Part shown: positions 26,829 to 36,100 of the stretch, piece after piece
Layout of the letters: each line of letters begins with the position of its first letter
Position numbering within the stretch: position 1 is the stretch's first letter
DNA from: Saprospiraceae bacterium
GTDB taxonomy: Bacteria > Bacteroidota > Bacteroidia > Chitinophagales > Saprospiraceae
Assembly (NCBI GenBank): GCA_027488935.1
Contig: JAIYAP010000014.1
Span: 62,001-126,000, forward strand
Reading direction: 5' to 3'
DNA: 64,000 nucleotides
Program-made: the position numbers and the translations under genes
The notes under the pieces: generated by a model
The model's database searches: none
What the model was told of the DNA's origin: nothing
Seen by the model: only the letters and a program-made list of their open reading frames with translations

Positions 26829-28115
26829 ATGCGACATTTCCCTTATTACATCCTCCTGTTGCTTTGTATTGGATCCATCCAGGCCAATGCACAAATTATT
26901 TACTTCAACGACACCAACTCCGATATTTATCGTTTTGATGTTGGCACCTGTACGGCCACGCTGGTCTTCGCCGGGCATGCATTTAACGATATGGCAGTTG
27001 GGCCGGATACAACCATTTATGAGTTATTTGGGCAGACATATTGGAAAACAGATTTAGTGACCAATACGACCGTGCAATTAGCCAACCATCCAAGTGCGCT
27101 TGCCACGGCTGTTGAATTTGGAGGCAACGGTTTGATCTATGTTATGGGCCAAAGCTTATGGACCGTGAATCCGATATCGGGTGCATTAACGACGATCGGA
27201 CCTCTTCCCGCTAACTGGAATAGCATTGGAGATTTGGTATATCAAAATGGACTTTACTATGGTGCCGTATTTGTAAACTCCGCGCCCAAACTGGCACTGA
27301 TCAATATTACAAATCCAGCAGCCTCTACGATTATTACGGATTTACCCAAACCATTTATTGGAGGAGCGTCTGCGTATGATCCTACTTGTCCCAAACAATA
27401 CTGGTTTTCAGGGACAATTCCTCCGAATAATGTGTATGAATATGATGTCAATGCGAATACCTGGACACCCATTTGTCCGGGTTTCAACTTTTTTGTAGGC
27501 GGCGCGGGATCGCCCACCAATTACACGTTCCCCTTCACTTGCGGTTGCATCACCAATGCGGGCACTGTAACCAATGGCAACACCAACTACTGTTTGCCCA
27601 CTGCAGCCACCGTACCCTACAACAACAATGCTACCCTGGAGGCAAATGACCTGTTGCAATATGTATTGTACACCAATGCCAGCAACCCCGCAGGCAGCAT
27701 CCTTGCACAAAGCAATACCGCTACTATCCCGTTCAACCCGGCCACCATGCAAACCAACGTTACCTATTATCTTGCTACTGTGGCGGGGAATGCCCTCAAT
27801 GGCAATGTTAACTTAAGCGATCCCTGCCTCGATTTTTCCAACGCGGCACAAGCCATCTGGAAGCCAGCACCGACCGTAGCACTGACAGCTGCAAATCCCA
27901 ACTTATGTGAAGGATCCTGTAAAACCGTAAATGTGAGTTTTACCGGCACCCCTCCGTTTAATTTAACTTACAACACCCCGGCCGCCAGCAATTTGACGCA
28001 GACATTTGGTTCAAATACCGGAACCTTACAAATTTGTGCACCCATCGGAACAAATATGGGGAATTTTAATGTGGCCGCTACGATGTTGATGGATGCTAAT
28101 TGTACTTGTCAGTGA
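26829..28115 (+). CDS. Secreted beta-propeller/Ig-like protein, possibly truncated at the C-terminus
   Basis: The ATG at 26829 gives 428 residues with signal peptide YILLLLCIGSIQANAQ. Residues about 25-230 have propeller-like repeats (IYRFDVGTCTATLVFAG, WTVNPISGALTTIGPLP). A Cys-containing domain at about 230-345 (CGCITNAGTVTNGNTNYCLP) and an Ig-like segment (VALTAANPNLCEGSCKTVNV to the end) follow. This architecture is typical of long T9SS surface proteins ending in a sorting domain, but the frame stops after MDANCTCQ with no sorting domain, two nucleotides before an inverted repeat at 28117. It may be a truncated adhesin; a natural short secreted protein cannot be excluded. Confidence 0.75.
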   Translation: MRHFPYYILLLLCIGSIQANAQIIYFNDTNSDIYRFDVGTCTATLVFAGHAFNDMAVGPDTTIYELFGQTYWKTDLVTNTTVQLANHPSALATAVEFGGNGLIYVMGQSLWTVNPISGALTTIGPLPANWNSIGDLVYQNGLYYGAVFVNSAPKLALINITNPAASTIITDLPKPFIGGASAYDPTCPKQYWFSGTIPPNNVYEYDVNANTWTPICPGFNFFVGGAGSPTNYTFPFTCGCITNAGTVTNGNTNYCLPTAATVPYNNNATLEANDLLQYVLYTNASNPAGSILAQSNTATIPFNPATMQTNVTYYLATVAGNALNGNVNLSDPCLDFSNAAQAIWKPAPTVALTAANPNLCEGSCKTVNVSFTGTPPFNLTYNTPAASNLTQTFGSNTGTLQICAPIGTNMGNFNVAATMLMDANCTCQ

Positions 28116-28116
28116 G

Positions 28117-28168
28117 TAGACTTGTTGCGTTTTTACATCGTTTTCAATTTCCCACCGCAACAAGTCTA
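28117..28168. repeat. Perfect 13-bp inverted repeat, possible terminator
   Basis: TAGACTTGTTGCG (28117-28129) and CGCAACAAGTCTA (28156-28168) form a perfect 13-bp stem around a 26-nt loop, starting 1 nt after the upstream stop. Positions 28128-28174 also match 29752-29798 with only a few differences. Confidence 0.75.
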
Positions 28169-28201
28169 ATATTAAATCAACCTACACAACCCTCCCCCCT
28201 T

Positions 28202-29701
28202 ATGGCAAAATCCTTCCAAACGCCCGGTGTCTACATCAACGAAATTAATGCTTTTGGCAATTCTATTGTACCAGTACCTACTGCAGTGCCCGCTTTTATC
28301 GGGTACACAGAAAAGGCGCTCCTAGATAAGAAAGACCTTACCCATGTGCCTGTCCGCATCTCCTCTTTAGCGGAATACCATTTTTACTTCGGCGCAGCCC
28401 CTAAACCAATTTACAAGTTCAAAACAGCGAAAAATGCTAAAACATTTGAATTGGTTGAACCTACTGGCCGGTACCTCTTGTATGATGCTTTGAAACTGTT
28501 CTTTGCTAATGGCGGCTCCGATTGCTACATTGTTTCGATCGGCAACTACAGCACACCCGTGCGCAAGGACGATATGGACGGCGAGGCATTGGATGCGCAA
28601 CAGAAAATCGTGCTGAAAGGCATCCGCGCGCTAACCAAGGAACAGGAAGCTACCTTGGTGGTTATTCCCGATGCCGTATTGCTATCGGCAGAAGATTGCG
28701 CTGTCATCCAAAGGGCTATGCTGGAACATTGCGGCACCCTGCGCAACCGAATGGCGATCCTGGATGTACACAACGGATTCAACCAGGATCCAAAGTCAGA
28801 TGCGATTGAGCAGTTCCGCGCATCGGTGGTCGACCATTTGCAATGGGGCGCAGCCTACTATCCATGGGTGTATACTACCATCACAGATTTAATTGCTTTA
28901 GATTACAACTCAATTGAGGAAACGTCGCGTACCGATCTGATGGCTGCCTTGATCGCGGAAGTAGATGCATGGATGTTGGATATTAAGCGTGCCAACGCGC
29001 TGAAAGCAGAAATTAACAAAATCAGCACGGCGAAGGAAGATGAAATCGGCCTTGTTCACAATACCTTGTTAAACATAAGCCCGCTTTACAAAGCCGTGAT
29101 GGTGTCATTGCTGGAGCAGATCAACCTGTTACCGCCCAGCGCAGGGATTGCAGGGATTTACGCCCAGATAGACAACAACATCGGTGTATTTCATGCACCC
29201 GCGAATGTTAGCATCAATTCCGCGCTGCGGCCCGCCATTGAGATAACCGATGAAATACAAGAAGACCTGAACACCCCGCTTTCCGGGAAAGCCGTCAATG
29301 CCATCCGCACATTTCATGGCAAAGGCACATTGATCTGGGGTGCGCGTACCCTTGATGGTAACAGCCTTGATTGGCGCTACATTCCCATCCGCCGAACGGT
29401 CACCTTCATCGAACAATCTATCAAATACGGGATAGCGCCCTATGTCTTTTCACCCAACTCGGCTGCTACCTGGATCAACGTAAAGGCTATGATTACCAAC
29501 TTTTTGACCAACGTGTGGCAACAAGGCGGACTAGCAGGCGCGACCCCTGTCGAGGCATTTGCCGTAGCCATCGGCTTAGGCGAAACCATGACACCCGTGG
29601 ATGTAATGAACGGCAAAATGCGCATTGTAATAAACCTAGCCTTGACGCATCCCGCGGAATTTATCGTGCTTACCTTTGAGCAGCAAATGCAGCAATCGTG
29701 A
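28202..29701 (+). CDS. Orphan contractile tail-sheath protein
   Basis: The ATG at 28202 gives 499 residues. The start AKSFQTPGVYINEINAFGNS is the standard sheath opening (TPGVYIEEI), followed by VPTAVPAFIGYTEKA. Mid-protein segments DCYIVSIGNY and LVVIPDAVLLSAEDCAVIQ fit the sheath subtilisin-like core. The C-terminal LIWGARTLDGNSLDWRYIPI, RRTVTFIEQSIKYGIAPYVF and WQQGGLAGATPVEAFAVAIG are the classic phage/extracellular-injection-system sheath C-terminus. No tube, baseplate, spike or ATPase gene is nearby, so it cannot build a machine alone from this locus. It may serve a system encoded elsewhere or be a stranded copy. It lies between two copies of a 47-bp repeat. Confidence 0.93.
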   Translation: MAKSFQTPGVYINEINAFGNSIVPVPTAVPAFIGYTEKALLDKKDLTHVPVRISSLAEYHFYFGAAPKPIYKFKTAKNAKTFELVEPTGRYLLYDALKLFFANGGSDCYIVSIGNYSTPVRKDDMDGEALDAQQKIVLKGIRALTKEQEATLVVIPDAVLLSAEDCAVIQRAMLEHCGTLRNRMAILDVHNGFNQDPKSDAIEQFRASVVDHLQWGAAYYPWVYTTITDLIALDYNSIEETSRTDLMAALIAEVDAWMLDIKRANALKAEINKISTAKEDEIGLVHNTLLNISPLYKAVMVSLLEQINLLPPSAGIAGIYAQIDNNIGVFHAPANVSINSALRPAIEITDEIQEDLNTPLSGKAVNAIRTFHGKGTLIWGARTLDGNSLDWRYIPIRRTVTFIEQSIKYGIAPYVFSPNSAATWINVKAMITNFLTNVWQQGGLAGATPVEAFAVAIGLGETMTPVDVMNGKMRIVINLALTHPAEFIVLTFEQQMQQS

Positions 29702-29751
29702 TTGGTTGTAGGGCAGGTTAAAATGCCGACCTTCGATGCCTGGGGCTCGGG

Positions 29752-29798
29752 GCGTTTTTACGTCGTTTTAAACTTCACACCGCAACAAGTTTAATATC
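29752..29798 (+). repeat. Second copy of the 47-bp repeat flanking the sheath gene
   Basis: The sequence GCGTTTTTACGTCG...CACCGCAACAAGT matches 28128-28174 almost base for base. Each copy ends about 30 nt before the start of a gene (28202 and 29834). It could be a shared leader element or the scar of a cassette. The rest of 29702-29833 shows no gene. Confidence 0.65.
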
Positions 29799-29833
29799 CA
29801 TTATATTATAGTAACCAGTAAACCCAACATAAC

Positions 29834-30934
29834 ATGCTCAAAAAACGCTACTTCAGCTTCCTATTTGCCCATTGCCTCTTAGCCGTATTGCAAGGACAAT
29901 CCTGCCTATGCAGCCAACAAGATGAACATAGAGTACAAGATTGGTACAAAGTCACCGCGCCTTCGGGCTTGGTGTTGCGCAAAGGCCCTGATCGAACTAC
30001 CGCCAAAATAGGATCTGTTCCGTTCGATGAAGAGGTGTTTTCCTGCGACAATACCGGTATCCGAGAAACCATAGAAGAAAAAACCGGCGATTGGTTAAAG
30101 GTGACCTGGGCCGATAAAACCGGGTACTTATTCAGTGGCTTTTTAACGAAGATTTATGAATCCGAGCGAAAAGTGCAAATGTTGATCCCGGGCGCGGGCA
30201 TTGATTCTGAATGGGGATGCCTGCAACTATCGCCGGAAATGCAATGGCAGGCGCTGGTTGGTACGGAAAAAAAACATGTTCAATCTGAAGAAGAATACGG
30301 CAGTCGTTTTTCCACCTTTCCTTTAAAAATAGGCAAAAAAAAGGCAAATTCACATTGCGGATCTGATGGCGTATTAAACAATGGTATATTGAATGTTTCG
30401 GATGAGCCTTTTGCCATTTTCGCTGGTTTCAAACTGATAGAAAAGGTTCGGAACCATGTAAAAAAGCCTGCCAAACTATTGCCGGGTGAAGTGATTACTT
30501 TTTCTACCCAAGACCCGATCACAAAAGAAAGGAAGAATTATATGGTTTCCGTAGAAGGAAATGTAATTCCTAATAAAAACATAAACACCGGAGCGCTCGT
30601 AAACGGCTATAATGCTCCGATTTACAGCATTGAAAATTATAAAATCAACTTATATGAACAGACGGAAAATTTTTCTCCAAACCGTAGTAAAACGCCTTGG
30701 AAACATCAAAAAATCGTGGATAGAAGGGTAACCGCCCCCAATGATAGTGACGTTATAAAGATGGATGTTTATTTCATCTATTTCGCCGGGGACCTGGACG
30801 GAGATAACGAACTGGATTTAATCCTTGCAAGATTGGGAGGCATTGGGACCAGTTTTAAGTTGTATTTATCCTCCACAAAATTACCTGGATTTATACTGCG
30901 CTATATGGCTGAATGTTCAGACACTTCCTGTTGA
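29834..30934 (+). CDS. Secreted protein with bacterial SH3 domain and FG-GAP-like C-terminus
   Basis: The product has 366 residues. Signal sequence FAHCLLAVLQGQSC at the N-terminus. Residues about 35-110 are a bacterial SH3 domain (YKVTAPSGLVLRKGPDRTTA, GDWLKVTWADKTGYLFSGFL), usually a cell-wall or peptide-binding module. The middle is unassigned. Near the C-terminus FAGDLDGDNELDLILARLGG is a calcium-binding-like D-x-D-G-D-x-x-D-L motif as in FG-GAP/VCBS repeats. The function is unknown. A copy of the local 47-bp repeat precedes it, as for the sheath gene. Confidence 0.82.
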   Translation: MLKKRYFSFLFAHCLLAVLQGQSCLCSQQDEHRVQDWYKVTAPSGLVLRKGPDRTTAKIGSVPFDEEVFSCDNTGIRETIEEKTGDWLKVTWADKTGYLFSGFLTKIYESERKVQMLIPGAGIDSEWGCLQLSPEMQWQALVGTEKKHVQSEEEYGSRFSTFPLKIGKKKANSHCGSDGVLNNGILNVSDEPFAIFAGFKLIEKVRNHVKKPAKLLPGEVITFSTQDPITKERKNYMVSVEGNVIPNKNINTGALVNGYNAPIYSIENYKINLYEQTENFSPNRSKTPWKHQKIVDRRVTAPNDSDVIKMDVYFIYFAGDLDGDNELDLILARLGGIGTSFKLYLSSTKLPGFILRYMAECSDTSC

Positions 30935-30980
30935 GTTTATAGGCACTACGCCACCGACCCCAACCGTTCTTCAACCCCGC

Positions 30981-31763
30981 TCACTCATAAAAATACTCCA
31001 CCAAATGCCCGGCAATCATTCTTTTGACGGGTAACCCGTCGGTGTTGTATTCATATTGGTATTCAATTGGTCCGGGAAGAAAATCCGCATTATCCCAATG
31101 TATAATTTCGCTAATTGATTCATTATAAATCGAATAATAATCTGGATCAATTTCATATAGCCCAATCAAATATTCCGGGTTATAGGTGTTGGAATAAGTT
31201 GCCACACGGAGCCTGTTTTCATGGTTATCTGAAATTATAAAATCCTGAGATTGAATGTCGTTTCCGCAAGCGTCGCGGGTATAAAGGGTATAATAATCCG
31301 AGCCATTTACCCAGGTTTTATGCACAAACCCTTGCGTATCCCATTCAAAATTTTTCACCAATTTCCAACTTAGGGTTCCATCGGGATTGTATATATTAGT
31401 TTCTATTTTAGTTAACAGTCCATTATTATAAAAGTACTGCTTCACCTGGTTCGGCGCATTGGGAATGGACGAAATCACTTGATCCACACGACCTGCGGCA
31501 TTGTACCGGATTTTATGGCCCCCTGAAATGCTGTCAAGTCGGTTGTTTGCATCAAAAAAATATTGATCTTGATACACCAAGTTTATTTTGCCGGTTGTCT
31601 CATCGAAAGCAGTGTGCAGCACTTTATAAAGCCGCTTTGGGAACGTTTGGGACAAACAAGGGTTTGTAACTTTGGCCATTTCGGTATTTTCATCAGCAGT
31701 GCGGTCGCAAGATGGCAAAATTAAGGCGACGCAAATGGCAATTAGGAGCGAAAAAGGTTTCAT
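30981..31763 (-). CDS. Lipoprotein with RHS/YD-like repeat pattern
   Basis: The ATG at 31763 gives 260 residues with lipoprotein signal LLIAICVALILPSC. The longer open frame, to 32000, would run over the GNAT gene and is rejected. The body has YD-repeat-like strands (YFFDANNRLDSISGGHKIRY, NAAGRVDQVI, YNTDGLPVKRMI) typical of short Bacteroidota lipoproteins related to RHS cores. It ends HLVEYFYE. No catalytic motif is visible. It faces the SH3 gene convergently, with 46 nt between the stops. Confidence 0.82.
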   Translation of the reverse strand: MKPFSLLIAICVALILPSCDRTADENTEMAKVTNPCLSQTFPKRLYKVLHTAFDETTGKINLVYQDQYFFDANNRLDSISGGHKIRYNAAGRVDQVISSIPNAPNQVKQYFYNNGLLTKIETNIYNPDGTLSWKLVKNFEWDTQGFVHKTWVNGSDYYTLYTRDACGNDIQSQDFIISDNHENRLRVATYSNTYNPEYLIGLYEIDPDYYSIYNESISEIIHWDNADFLPGPIEYQYEYNTDGLPVKRMIAGHLVEYFYE

Positions 31764-31842
31764 ATCTTTTATGGAATTTGGTTCGTCTAGATTACGAAGG
31801 ATCGGGTAGAATGGTTGGGGAGGGTAATAAAAACTCTCCCAA

Positions 31843-32271
31843 CTAAAGACTTCTCTGAAAATGATACCCAATAATATCATAGCCCCGATTAATCCAAAAT
31901 CGCACCCCCTTTTTATTGGCCACGTAACAATTGAGTTCAGAGGCAATACAGCCCTGGGAACGACCATATTCGAAGATCCAGGCCAGCATTTGTTCGCCAA
32001 TGCCCTTACCCCGATAATCGGGATGAATGATTACGTTATCGGGTTCGATGTGTTTGCCGACATAAAACTTGGTCATGATCCACAAGCCGGAAACCCCAAT
32101 GAGGCGATCCCCGTCGTACGCGCCCACGCACACGTATGCCTGGGTGCGCATCTCTTCCAGCCGGGCCAACATGGTGGTTTCGTCGGATTTAGGATTGAGC
32201 AGCATGATAAACGGCAGGATGGTATGGAGCGATTCATTGGGAATCAGGGCAAAATGCGGCATTTTATGCAA
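31843..32271 (-). CDS. GNAT-family N-acetyltransferase
   Basis: The 142-residue protein has the GNAT core: strand YVCVGAYDGDRLIGVSGLWI, then the acetyl-CoA motif V.IHPDYRGKGIGEQMLAWIF (R/QxxGxG/A), and the closing strand NCYVANKKGVRFWINRGYDI. It transfers acetyl from acetyl-CoA to an amine; the substrate cannot be told. It precedes the RHS-like lipoprotein on the same strand by 79 nt. Confidence 0.92.
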   Translation of the reverse strand: MHKMPHFALIPNESLHTILPFIMLLNPKSDETTMLARLEEMRTQAYVCVGAYDGDRLIGVSGLWIMTKFYVGKHIEPDNVIIHPDYRGKGIGEQMLAWIFEYGRSQGCIASELNCYVANKKGVRFWINRGYDIIGYHFQRSL

Positions 32272-32297
32272 TTTTTTTAAAAAACAAGGTTAAAAAC

Positions 32298-32846
32298 TTA
32301 CTCCCGTCCAAACCCAATCATCCGACGTTCTTTTTTGGGCGTTTCCGCAGTTTCTGAGGCTTCCAGGGCGGCAATTGCATCGGCACGGGCCTGGTTTTCT
32401 TCGCCCAGCCAATGTAATACGGTGTGAATATCAGACAATTCTTTGCCCATGAATGCTTCCAGTTCAGCAATTTTTAAGGCCAGCGCCTGGTGTGCAAAGG
32501 CAAAATGCCGCAAGGAAACAAAGGCCCGGATGATCTCGATGTTCATTTGAACTGCCTTGGGACTGTTCAATATGCCGGAAATCATGGCGACCCCATGCTC
32601 CGTGAAAGCAAAAGGCAAATAACGGGTGCCGCCTTTCTTTGAGGTCACATTTTGCGACTTCAAAGTTTCAAACTCCGCTTTGGTAAGTTCGAACATAAAA
32701 TCTTCGGGGAAACGATCTATGTTCCGACGAACGGCCTCTTTCAAGCGCTTCGTTTCGGTACCAAAAAATGCTGCCAGATCATAATCCAGCATTACTCTTT
32801 GATCGCGAATGGAATGTATTTTCGATTGTATAATTTGTATTTCCAT
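32298..32846 (-). CDS. ORF6N-domain DNA-binding protein
   Basis: The ATG at 32846 gives 182 residues beginning with the ORF6N signature IHSIRDQRVMLDYDLAAFF, then ETKRLKEAVRRNIDRFPEDF and LPFAFTEHGVAMISGILNS. ORF6N/KilA-N domains come from phage-derived regulators and occur in many copies in Bacteroidota. The C-terminal tail (ELEAFMGKELSDIHTVLHWL and onward) is coiled-coil-like. Function is likely DNA binding. A degenerate relative lies at 36985-37105. Confidence 0.9.
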   Translation of the reverse strand: MEIQIIQSKIHSIRDQRVMLDYDLAAFFGTETKRLKEAVRRNIDRFPEDFMFELTKAEFETLKSQNVTSKKGGTRYLPFAFTEHGVAMISGILNSPKAVQMNIEIIRAFVSLRHFAFAHQALALKIAELEAFMGKELSDIHTVLHWLGEENQARADAIAALEASETAETPKKERRMIGFGRE

Positions 32847-32977
32847 GGGTTTATAGCGGGTGCAATGGGCACCTTTGTTTAGAAACACAAACATAAATAA
32901 TTCGGGCGCTAAGCTGGATACCCTATTACTTTTGTTTATCTAATAAACATTATGTAAGATAAACGTCAATTGGCCTA

Positions 32978-33008
32978 TTTGAAAATTTTAAATTTGGGAA
33001 TATATTTG
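32978..33008 (+). promoter_or_regulatory. Promoter (TTTG-N19-TATATTTG)
   Basis: TTTG at 32978-32981 and TATATTTG at 33001-33008, 19 nt apart, form a full Bacteroidota promoter. Transcription would begin near 33015, giving a leader of about 135 nt before the gene at 33149. Confidence 0.7.
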
Positions 33009-33026
33009 TAACATTAAAAAATCCAC

Positions 33027-33110
33027 ATGAACCCATATACCCCTTTGATCTTGAACCATTGCGTCAAGCGAGCTTTTGCAGTTGGCTTGACGCAATTTTT
33101 ATATGGGTAA
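33027..33110 (+). other. 27-codon leader ORF enclosed by nested inverted repeats
   Basis: The ATG at 33027, about 12 nt after the predicted transcription start, opens a 27-residue frame (MNPYTPLILNHCVKRAFAVG and seven more). It is enclosed by ACCCATAT (33031-33038) / ATATGGGT (33101-33108) and contains a perfect 12-bp stem ATTGCGTCAAGC (33058-33069) / GCTTGACGCAAT (33085-33096) followed by TTTT. It could be a leader peptide with attenuator, a small RNA, or a chance frame on a hairpin. Confidence 0.4.
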
Positions 33111-33148
33111 TATGATAATAATTCATCACTTACATCTAAATCATACGT

Positions 33149-36100
33149 ATGAAAATCAAATTATGTACACTTTGCCTGCTGCTGGTCAGTATTTATGCAA
33201 AAACATTTGCCCAAATTAATTGGCAACCCACCAATGGCCCGGAAGGTGGATCCTTTTTGAATATTTACGATGATGGCCAGTACGCTTTTGCTGCCGATGA
33301 ATATCAGTTTTTTAGAACCAGCGACGGGCTACACTGGGAACATTTACCCCATGGAAACATTTGGCCACTGGCTACTTCACCTACCAAATTAGCCGCGGGT
33401 AAAGGATATGGGTATAATAATGACCCCAGTTCAAGCCCCACCTTCGTAGTAAGTTATGATCATGGCAATACTTGGAAAGAGGGAACCATGCCCCCTACCA
33501 CCTATGGAAATTTTAGCAGCATCGCTGTGTGTTCGCATGGCGTGTATGTACCTGATGGATCAAATGGTAAAATTTTTAGGACGCAAGATGATGGGCTAAC
33601 TTGGGATGCGATACCTGTACCTGGCATGTATTGTTACGATGTTTGGGCCTTTGATGACCGATTGTACACAGAATGGAATAGAAGGTTTTGGCGGCTTGGT
33701 TTAAACGGAACCGATTGGGAGATTGTATCGCCTTTATTTGGCAGTGGTGACTACGCTTCCAATATGTATGCTTCCGATTCCCTTTTGTTTTTTGCTACCA
33801 AATACAGCCTTTGGTGCTCCAGTAATGCAGGTGGGACATGGAGCCAAAGCCCCCTAGTATTTCACAGCAATCAAGACAAATTTTGCAAAATTGGAAACCG
33901 AGTATATACAGGCGGCGGACAATCAGGTGTTGTGTACACCGATGATTTTGGATATAGTTGGCAGGAATTGCCAATCCAGAATGATTTTAGCACATTTGAC
34001 GTGGCAACAGCAGGCGGGCAACTACTTTGCGGCAGTTCCAACAAAGGAGTATTCCGGTATGATATGCCCAATCAACAACTAGTTCCCAGCAATGAAGGAC
34101 TTAACTCTGCAACAGTACATAGTTTGGCCGCCGGCAATGGACAATTGTGGGCGGCGTGTGGAAACGGCGTATTTGCATATGATTTAGCACAAGATATCTG
34201 GGTTGATAAAGCCCTTTTATCAAAGCCTTATAATTATTTCGAAAGGGTTGCAGTAAGTCCCGCTGGAAAAATAATAGCCCACGATAAATACCCATACCAT
34301 TTTTATCTGTCTGTAAATGGCGGCGCTTCCTGGGACACGATTTCCACAATTGACATCGGAAACGGGACGCATATAAATATTTACAACATGTACTGGGTTG
34401 AAGAAAATATATTACTCAAGTCAGAATCGGATAACTATGCCTGGTCTGCCGATCTTGGCCAAAGCTGGAAATATGGTGAGTTTCCCGATAATATTGTCTT
34501 TTTTGCTGGACGATATTTTGGAATAAAATGGTCAGAGGGACTCGTTTCAAGCAACAACTCTGGCCATAGCTGGAAGCTTGAGGCTGGCCCAAAAGGATTA
34601 GATATTATTAAACTTTATGCTTCCGATGATAAACTATTTGCCTTGATATATGATGTTCAGGGCAGAACTAAACTCTACAGCACTTCTGATTTGATTACGT
34701 GGACCTATTCCGGCGACGGCCTTCCGCAAATAAATGCACCCGATCCTAACCAAGATCCCTACTATGGTGGAATTTGGCACAAAGGCAACCGGTATTACCT
34801 GCATGAGACCCCTATTGGCCTTTTTACCTCCTTGGACACCTGTAAAACCTGGCTCCCGATAGAACGCTATTCTGGCAGCGTTATGGAGGCCGTAGAAAGC
34901 ACCTTATATCAAGGAGGTTTTGGCGGAGGCGTTCTCAAAACCGGTTTGCCTCAAAATTACGGCGCGCTTTCCACGGGCCATGTGTATCAAGATGATAACA
35001 ATAACAGCATCTGGGACGCCAATGAAGCCGCATTACCCAGTGTGTCGGTCAGCGTTAAAGAACCCGGTGCCTGGTATCCCTATTGGTTTGTAAATACCGA
35101 ATCAGATGGCAACTATTCAATTGGTAGTTCGCCCGGAAACATTGATACGCTACAGGTGAGTATTCCGTCCGTGTATGTAGAAAACATCAATCCGCCGCAA
35201 TACATTGTAACGAATGCGGGCAATAACCGTGATTTTGGTATCCATTCCAAACGAGATATTACCGATGTTTCCATCGAAGGATACTATGGAGCCCAGCCCA
35301 GACCAGGGTTTTCACTCAACGCTTATATCGGGTATCACAATGAAGGAACTGTACCCGCCAGTGGAAAAATCGGTATTAAACTCGATCCGAAATACAATTT
35401 TGTTAGCGCCGACCCGCTCCCCACTGCAATGGTCGGCACCGATAGCCTGATTTGGGATTTTGACTCCATTCCGCCTTTTAGCCAGCAGCAGATTCGAATT
35501 TCCGGGGTAGTGGATGTTTCCACGGTAATTGGCAATCCCTTTAAATTAAAGGGCCACATCGAGCCAACTTTATCCGATTTCAAACCTAGTAACAACCATT
35601 TTGTACGGATCGAAATCGTGGTTGGCTCCTTCGATCCCAATGAAAAACGCGTTGAACCGGCACAAGGGCTTACGCCAACCGAAATCGCGGCCGGAAAAGA
35701 ACTGGTGTACACCGTGCATTTTCAAAACACGGGCACTTACCAGGCAGACCGGGTGCGCATCACCGATATACTGGATACTGCTTTGAATGTAAAAACATTA
35801 CGCTTAATCACATCAAGCCATGCGATTACTAGTTTTCGACTGCTCCCGGGCAATTTGCTGGAAGTCGTCTTTGATCAAATCGCCTTGCCCGATAGCAACA
35901 GCAATGAGCCCGCGAGCCACGGTTTTGTTTCCTTTGCCATCCAGCGAAACAAAGCCTTCAACAAAACCCGTAAAGTCCTAAACACGGCCGCGATTTATTT
36001 CGATTTCAATGAACCCATAATTACCAACACGGTAATTACGCCGGTAGCAACTCCCACGGTGTCGAGTTTTGAACCGAATACAACGGATACGAAATTTGCT

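Noticed and set aside
28202-30934. Prophage or complete contractile injection system
   Set aside because: Only the sheath gene is recognisable; no capsid, baseplate, tube, integrase or ATPase genes are present.
31764-32000. N-terminal extension of the RHS-like lipoprotein
   Set aside because: Overlaps the GNAT gene in another frame; the lipoprotein signal begins at 31763.
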